Source of the DNA: Rhizophagus clarus
Taxonomy: Eukaryota; Glomeromycota; Glomeromycetes; Glomerales; Glomeraceae
Reading direction: 5' to 3'
DNA length: 64,000 nucleotides
NCBI GenBank assembly: GCA_015698045.1
Contig: BLAL01000228.1
Span: 857,001 to 921,000, forward strand
Shown here: one piece after another, positions 58,368-64,000 of the stretch
Layout of the letters: each line of letters begins with the position of its first letter
Numbering within the stretch: the stretch's first letter is position 1
Program-made: the position numbers and the translations under genes
Notes under the pieces: model-generated
The model's database searches: none
What the model saw: the letters and a program-made list of their open reading frames with translations, nothing else
Told to the model about the DNA's origin: nothing

Positions 58368-59616
58368 GGCACATCTGAAATGTGTGACAGGTTACGCCAA
58401 ATATATTGCTTTAGAGTACATCTGTAAATGTCAATTTTCTTGACTGTCATAAATTTGACCGCATTTTTTATCTTTAGAAAAAATTTTTTACACTTTTTAA
58501 AAACATTAAAGAATAAAGAATAAAAAACATGTACTTTATACTTTTCATACTTTAAAAAAGAATAAATATTTTGCACAATTTTGTTAAATAAAAGATTTTA
58601 TTAAATGTTATATTACATGAAATATTGAAATTTATTAAAAAACGCGTCTACTAGTACATTATTACAAAAAAAAAAAAATAATAAAAGATAACTCCACACA
58701 AATATTTTGAGCTAGTTCCAATAAAAATCAACATACATGAACTTTAAAACAACATTAATTAAATCTTATTTCACTTGTTTCTCTTGACCAAAGTGTTTAA
58801 AACATAAATTATAACTTGAAGTAAAAATAAACCGCGTCTTAATATTATAAAAATTTAACTTCGTGGAAATTAATACAAATATACAAGCATCCCCATACCT
58901 CATAAACAACTTTTCTTAAGCACTTTTCATCTGTTTAATATGACCAACTGCTGAAATTATGTTGTGAAATTTCTATAAAACGCTTTTGTTAATGAAATAT
59001 TTATAGCTTTAAAATATAGTTTTACGCCTGAAGTGCTGCTAGTGAAAAATATTTAACTTTATTTAACAGAAATTTAAAATATTATTAAATATTTTTAAAA
59101 TATGAAAAGGGGAAGAAAAAGTGAAGAGAAAAGTTTTTTTTTTTTTTTTAATTAGTAACGCGTTTATTGATTATATAAAAAAAACCAAAAATTGGTATTA
59201 CATAATTTCTAAACACCTATAGATTAGATCTATATAACTAATTTATCTATTTAATTAATATATCTATTCTACATTTAACGTTCCAGATCTTTTTTTAATT
59301 ATATTGCTATAAGTGTTTTCTCTATTTTACTTTGAGCTAATCTATTTTCACTGTCGTGTACCAATTATTACTTATCGATCCTTCTGTAGTTAATCTTCCT
59401 ATTAATTTTAATAATTTATCACGTGTTACTATGTTAATTTTGTTTTCCATTCTTATTTTTTGTTTAGTGAAGAGAAAAGTTTTTTATCGCGTTAAACGAT
59501 AAATAAATAATTAGTATAACTGATGATGATGAACCAATCAGATTCCCCTTTGGTTTGTCTCTGATGGTATGGTATTTAACATTTCGGCGTAACCTGTCAC
59601 ACATTTCAGACGTGCC
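58368..59616. mobile_element. Non-autonomous TIR element of about 1.25 kb
   Basis: A 31-bp arm at 58368-58398 (GGCACATCTGAAATGTGTGA at its outer side) is matched at 59586-59616 in inverted orientation with one difference. Similarity may extend a little outside. No transposase is visible; the interior is AT-rich. A related end fragment lies near 25009. The target-site duplication could not be fixed. A retroposed piece is nested inside at 59140-59465. Confidence 0.75.
59140..59465 (-). mobile_element. Retroposed RNA copy with A tail and 20-bp target duplication
   Basis: The exact 20-bp word AGTGAAGAGAAAAGTTTTTT occurs at 59120-59139 and 59466-59485. Between them, on the minus strand, is a sequence that ends in AATAAA (about 59160) and an A tail (T run directly after the left copy). 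These are hallmarks of target-primed retroposition. The inserted RNA contains a 37-codon frame (MENKINIVTRDKLLKLIGRL, then TTEGSISNNWYTTVKID) followed by an untranslated region. It may be a truncated LINE end or a processed copy of a host mRNA. Confidence 0.75.
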
Positions 59617-59619
59617 TAT

Positions 59620-60180
59620 ACGAATCTAAATGACGCAATGTGTATCATTTATTTAAAAAATATTAGTACATTAAAAACAGCATGATCCTATTTGACTGCA
59701 TAATAATTTTGTTTATAACGTGAGTCTGCTGTGGTAATAATATCAGAGATATCCATCTCTGAACTCCGGTTATCGAGAACGGTTCTATAAGTTCGATTTA
59801 CAAAACTATCGAGCTAATCAATCAATCCATAATTTTTGTGTTATGACCTGTGCACTTGATATACATGTTTCGCGTAAAATTTTTTCCGGACAATTGATTT
59901 TAATAATAAATTCATGCAATATAATTATTTTTTTAAACGTTCTTACGACTAAGAATTTACGAAGCATCCAGGATGACGGATAAACCAATTTTGGTACTTT
60001 ATTTTGGTTATTAGTCAATATAAATGCAAGTAAAATGATGTAATATTCGCTAAAGTTGTGTAATTACATAGTAATTAAATTACGTCATTTAATATAAAAA
60101 GACAATATTAAATTATGTTTAAATCAAAAAAAGTTTAAATCACGCATAATTCAAAGGATTTTTTTTTTTTTGTATTGTTA
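59620..60180. other. AT-rich spacer
   Basis: No gene. A short open frame at 59818-60018 (minus) shows no family features. Confidence 0.45.
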
Positions 60181-62025
60181 CTTCGCTAAAGGAAGTGTTT
60201 TCCAGATATTCAGCAGGATAAGGAGGATGAGGAGGGTGACAATGATGATAATATCCACAATATCGTCATTATCCCATCACTGGTAAGTGTCTCCCAATGT
60301 TTTACCTCTCGAGTAAGAAATTCACTTTTTTTATTCGATTAGGAAAACGAACCCTAGATGATCTGGATGTTGTGACAGAAAAAGAATTGTCATAAAAAGT
60401 TAAAAATCTGCTTTGCAAAAGTTCATTGAGTTTGTCTCAGGAATATCTGAATCAAATAAGTTTTTTTTTTATATGGGATATCGCACTTCTAACAGGTGTT
60501 TGAGAATATTAACCATTCCATTGAACCTAAAATAAATTGTTGATTATTTAGAAAAATCTCTTTATCATTACAAGTTTTGTCCACTATATGGGCATCAGCA
60601 GAATGACAAGACAATGATCGTTTATGCAGGCAGTAAAAGAGTGGCTTGAGAATGACAATGTCGATTTACATCATGAACTTTAACAGCGGAATTGTGATTG
60701 AAAGACGTGAAGATTTCTGGCATTCTGTATGTTGTGAATTAGTGTCTTTAGATGGGAAATGGTTCTATTTTGATAAACATAATAGTGCATAGTTTTCGAG
60801 TTTTATCTCAAATCATAATTATCCTAATGTAAAAAAATCAGTTTTATAATAGATGAGGCTTCATATATTGGTGGAAAAGATGCCGACCAAAATATTATTC
60901 GTGATTTCCTTAGCGAATAGTTCAGCATGTATTATTTCTTACTCGTCGGGACAGAGATCATTAAAGAGTTCCTGGACACTTTGCCTTACTCATCTGAGCA
61001 TAGCTTGACATCAAATCAGTTTACTCAGGCAGAGATCCGAAAGCTGCTTAAGCAGTATTCTAGCGACAATATCTTTGAATTAGATGAAGATATTTCTGTG
61101 GAAATTTGCTCTCTCACCCGTGGCCCGTGGGCACAAAGACCTCACTGGCTATATTAAAGACGTAATGATGAAAGGCAGGCGCAAATTAACATGTGATGAC
61201 TGGATCAAGGAGAATGAATGATTCCTCAACTAACTTCATATATAAAGAACCAAATAATATATGATTACATCATTAGAACTCGTGATCTAACAGAGAATCA
61301 TAGAAATATCCTTAGTGATGGTTTTCACTATAAAACTCGTGTAGGTTACACAGTGAGTGCATTCACTTATCAATTTCTGTATTTGATTTATTATAATATT
61401 ATTCACTTAAATTTGCTTTTGGTAAAGAATGATCCTGATGAGAGGTTTTTCGTTGCAGAGGGAACGATTACTGTTGTTAAAGATTGGGTTATGGATTTTT
61501 TTTTACCCGAATGTTCAGCATTTATCACCCTTAGTATCATGTTTTGTAATATAAAGTGTGCCCACATATATATATACCTGATATTACAATATCTGCGAAA
61601 AGGCCAGAATCAACCGGTATGGATATTGGAGCGTGCTAATAAGTTAGATTTATCATTAGTAACGAATAGTGCATATATAACATAATCACACTAAGTGCCT
61701 TGTTTCGTAAAGAATTTGTCCATCCAGCATATTTCTCCAAGAAAACTCTCAGTGAGTATTTCATAGGCATTTTAAAGAAACTACTTGTCCAATTCTATTC
61801 GACCAATAAATACCGTATCCTTCAGGACATTCTTCTTAAAGATGGCTTCGCAGCACCTGATACTGGATACAAACTTGTCGTTGCAGCAATAAAAAATGTG
61901 TTTGATAATCATATCGATCGTACCAGCAAGTATTCAAAACTTCATGATTGCACTATGTACGTGGTCCATCTCTGGAATGATACAAATATCAAACTGAGCG
62001 ACTACTTTGGAAAAATTATGTAATT
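60180..62025 (+). pseudogene. Crinkler-like C-terminal NTPase-type gene (fossil)
   Basis: Plus-strand pieces read as a large protein of the type found at the C-terminal end of many Rhizophagus Crinkler proteins. An acidic stretch lies near 60205-60260. A hydrophobic strand ending in Asp-Glu (FIIDEASYIGGKDADQN, about 60843-60893) fits a Walker B motif. Helical segments follow: SSEHSLTSNQFTQAEIRKLL near 60987, DPDERFFVAEGTITVVKDWV near 61432, and FVHPAYFSKKTLSEYF near 61715. No N-terminal header is attached. It is broken in about six or more places and is treated as a fossil. The family call is from memory of related proteins. Confidence 0.45.
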
Positions 62026-62029
62026 TGTG

Positions 62030-62460
62030 ATACATATAATGGGAAGGCAAGATTCGTTATTATATAGTTAGAATGACGCAGCAGACGTATCAATCAAAAT
62101 TTGATTGAAGAATCATTAAGGGTAAATACATCTGAATGACATGATAAGTCTTCAAATAATCATGAAGATGAAGGTATAAAAAGTAAGAATGATTACTAGA
62201 AGAGAAATAGAAACCGATGAAAGCTGCAGAAATAACATTGAACAATCTTATGGAAAAAAAACTAAACTTTTGTATTTATTTTTCATATTAATTAAAAACT
62301 TTATTTACATATATATCAAAAAATATATTTGTTTCAAATGTCAATATTATTATTTTAACATTTTATTTATTATTCATTTGATTTATTTATAAAAATAAAA
62401 ATCTCATTTTGAATTATATATATAATTATATATAGAAAATTTTGTAATTTTTTAATAATA
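62030..62460. other. AT-rich spacer
   Basis: No gene. Short palindromic ATATATAATTATATATA words occur near 62415-62440. Confidence 0.45.
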
Positions 62461-62464
62461 TATA

Positions 62465-62860
62465 TTATAAAATTTTCTTTAAAGCCGGTAGACTTACATG
62501 TCCTATTTTATCTATTTTAGACATTAATTTATAACCAATTTCATAAGGTATATCTGGCTCCCTATTAGATGCTGCCATTTTTTTAGTAAAAATATCTATT
62601 CCATCCTTTATGATCAGCTCGAATATTTCTGTGATATAAATCATAGAAGATAGCATTATTTACATCTGGAAATTTCCATAAATGATCTATCTTTTTGTTT
62701 GTTCCATTAATAATAACAGTTCAATATTATCCATATTTTTAATATTAATTGAAGTAAACTTTATAAAAGATTTGATAAATTCATGATTGTATTCATATGT
62801 TATATCTCTCTTGAGTTTTTCAAATCAAAAATTATGTGAAAATAATATCTGAAATCGCTC
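62465..62860 (-). pseudogene. Hypothetical gene remnant, family unknown
   Basis: The minus strand shows protein-like frames: EKLKRDITYEYNHEFIKSFI, then FTSINIKNMDNIELLLLMEQ, KKIDHLWKFPDVNNAIFYDL, and finally DGIDIFTKKMAASNREPDIP followed by YEIGYKLMSKIDKIGHVSLP. Frame changes near 62690 and 62630 separate them, so it is broken or has lost splice sites. Unrecognised. Confidence 0.35.
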
Positions 62861-63034
62861 TCATAACAGCAAAAAATGAAAATGCGTTAGCTTTATCAAA
62901 AGAAGTGATGACATACTGTACTACTAAGCTTAATAAAATAACAAAATGAATAATATAAATGGTAATTTAGATAAATAAATAAAATAACAAAATGAACAAT
63001 ATAAATAGTAATTTAAATAATATAATAAAAGTAT

Positions 63035-63290
63035 TGTTGCCAAACTATTAGCAACTTTTTCACTTTTTTTAGTTTAATTGATTTGTCGTCTGCTATTTCA
63101 TCTGCAATAAATCTGGTACTGTTAAATCTGGTACTGTTAGCAGCATATATTTTGCTGTATAATTCTTTCTCCCTTTTAAATATATCTAAATTTTTTGCCT
63201 CTTTTCTCTTTGCATTTTTGATTTGTTTAGGATAAGTTACTACATAAACATCATATATATATAATAATTACTGTATTTATATTATTCAAT
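63035..63290 (-). pseudogene. Hypothetical coding relic, possibly same gene as 62465-62860
   Basis: An open stretch on the minus strand reads VVTYPKQIKNAKRKEAKNLD, then IFKREKELYSKIYAANSTRF and IADEIADDKSIKLKKV. A 15-bp tandem duplication (AAATCTGGTACTGTT twice, about 63110-63141) produces the repeated STRFNSTRF. The Lys/Glu-rich helix style and shared strand suggest it is an upstream exon of the gene remnant below it. Confidence 0.3.
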
Positions 63291-63294
63291 TATG

Positions 63295-64000
63295 TGTCAA
63301 TATCATTTGCTAACAGTATTAGCTCATGAATCTAAATGAATATGTAACATGTAATGTAGAATCATATTGTATATGATACATAAAAAATATTACTAATAAA
63401 ATATAAAAGAAAATACCCTTAAAATTGGTCAATTAAACTATGAATATAACAATTTTTTTTATTATGTTTCAAATTTTTTAAAAAGGTCAATATTATTAAA
63501 AATCTTAAAAAAAAAAATAAGCTATTATTATCAAAAAATAATTTTTTTATTATTTTTTTTTAATTTAATTTTCTTTAAATATGAGAGTTTAAACAGGACT
63601 TTAAGTAATATATGAGTAGGTAACAAATAAATTTAAAAATTTTATACAAGGTTTTTTATTAAGATGAATAAGTAAACTTAATATATAACTTCATAACTTG
63701 CTTAAAACTGATAAACAATCTAACCATATAACTATAATTAAAATATTTTTTTTTTTTTTTGTTAATTTGAAAATATGCTAATTATTTTCAATACTTTCAA
63801 GTTCATTTATTACGTTTTTTTTTCTATTAGTTTAACAGAATTAATTGTTTAATGATTGCAATCTAAGAGAAAATTCGTTCAATTAAATGTGTTGTTTTAT
63901 TGGCAAAGGTTTGTTTGTATGCGCATAAAAATGTTTGTTGCTTAAAAATTAGTTCTTGAAAAAATTGATTTGAATATGTTTATTATACACTCCATTCTTT
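63295..64000. other. AT-rich region to the window end
   Basis: No coding frame or RNA gene is visible. Confidence 0.5.

Overview
The window looks like nuclear DNA of an arbuscular mycorrhizal fungus, most likely Rhizophagus/Glomus. It is very AT-rich with long A and T runs. Host genes have introns of about 65-110 bp. Families typical of that genus are present: TKL-like kinases with the DIYSFGMIMY and HPQAVYTSRLLN signatures, an F-box/LRR remnant, Crinkler-like fragments, and Polinton-type DNA. This is inference from protein style; no database was searched.

Layout. (1) 1 to about 12.9 kb: a decayed Polinton-class element whose left end lies outside the window. It has a protein-primed-type family B DNA polymerase, a Polinton-type integrase, several small proteins, and unexpectedly a Gag-like zinc-knuckle protein and a retropepsin, with no reverse transcriptase. 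A 1.7 kb terminal-inverted-repeat transposon sits inside the polymerase. (2) 13.2-21.6 kb: a decayed kinase gene (16667-20549, minus) and a partial duplicate of its 5' half and upstream DNA (13240-15665). (3) 21.6-36 kb: mostly gene-poor, with a partial hypothetical gene, an 11-exon SAP-domain kinase-like gene (26075-27977), F-box/LRR and LisH/WD40 remnants, an ISD11-like short gene, and a four-exon PARP-like gene (34852-35868). (4) 36-53 kb: a single-pass membrane protein gene (40058-41008), a Cu/Zn-SOD-like secreted or membrane protein (41680-42213), SINE-like repeats, a 35/46-bp minisatellite and scattered gene relics. (5) 53.0-57.1 kb: an apparently whole seven-exon kinase gene. (6) 57-64 kb: a hAT MITE, a 1.25 kb TIR element carrying a retroposed insert, a Crinkler-like fossil and further relics.

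The most striking object is the gene at 53022-57068. Six successive phase-0 exon modules each carry a CxxC...CxxC zinc-ribbon-like motif and a kinase N-lobe, but only one C-lobe follows, at the 3' end. The decayed paralogue at 16667-20549 has the same six-plus-one plan in the same orientation, so the N-lobe amplification predates the gene duplication. Only the last N-lobe has a near-canonical glycine loop, which suggests one working kinase preceded by five pseudo-N-lobes. I do not know a described kinase family with this plan.
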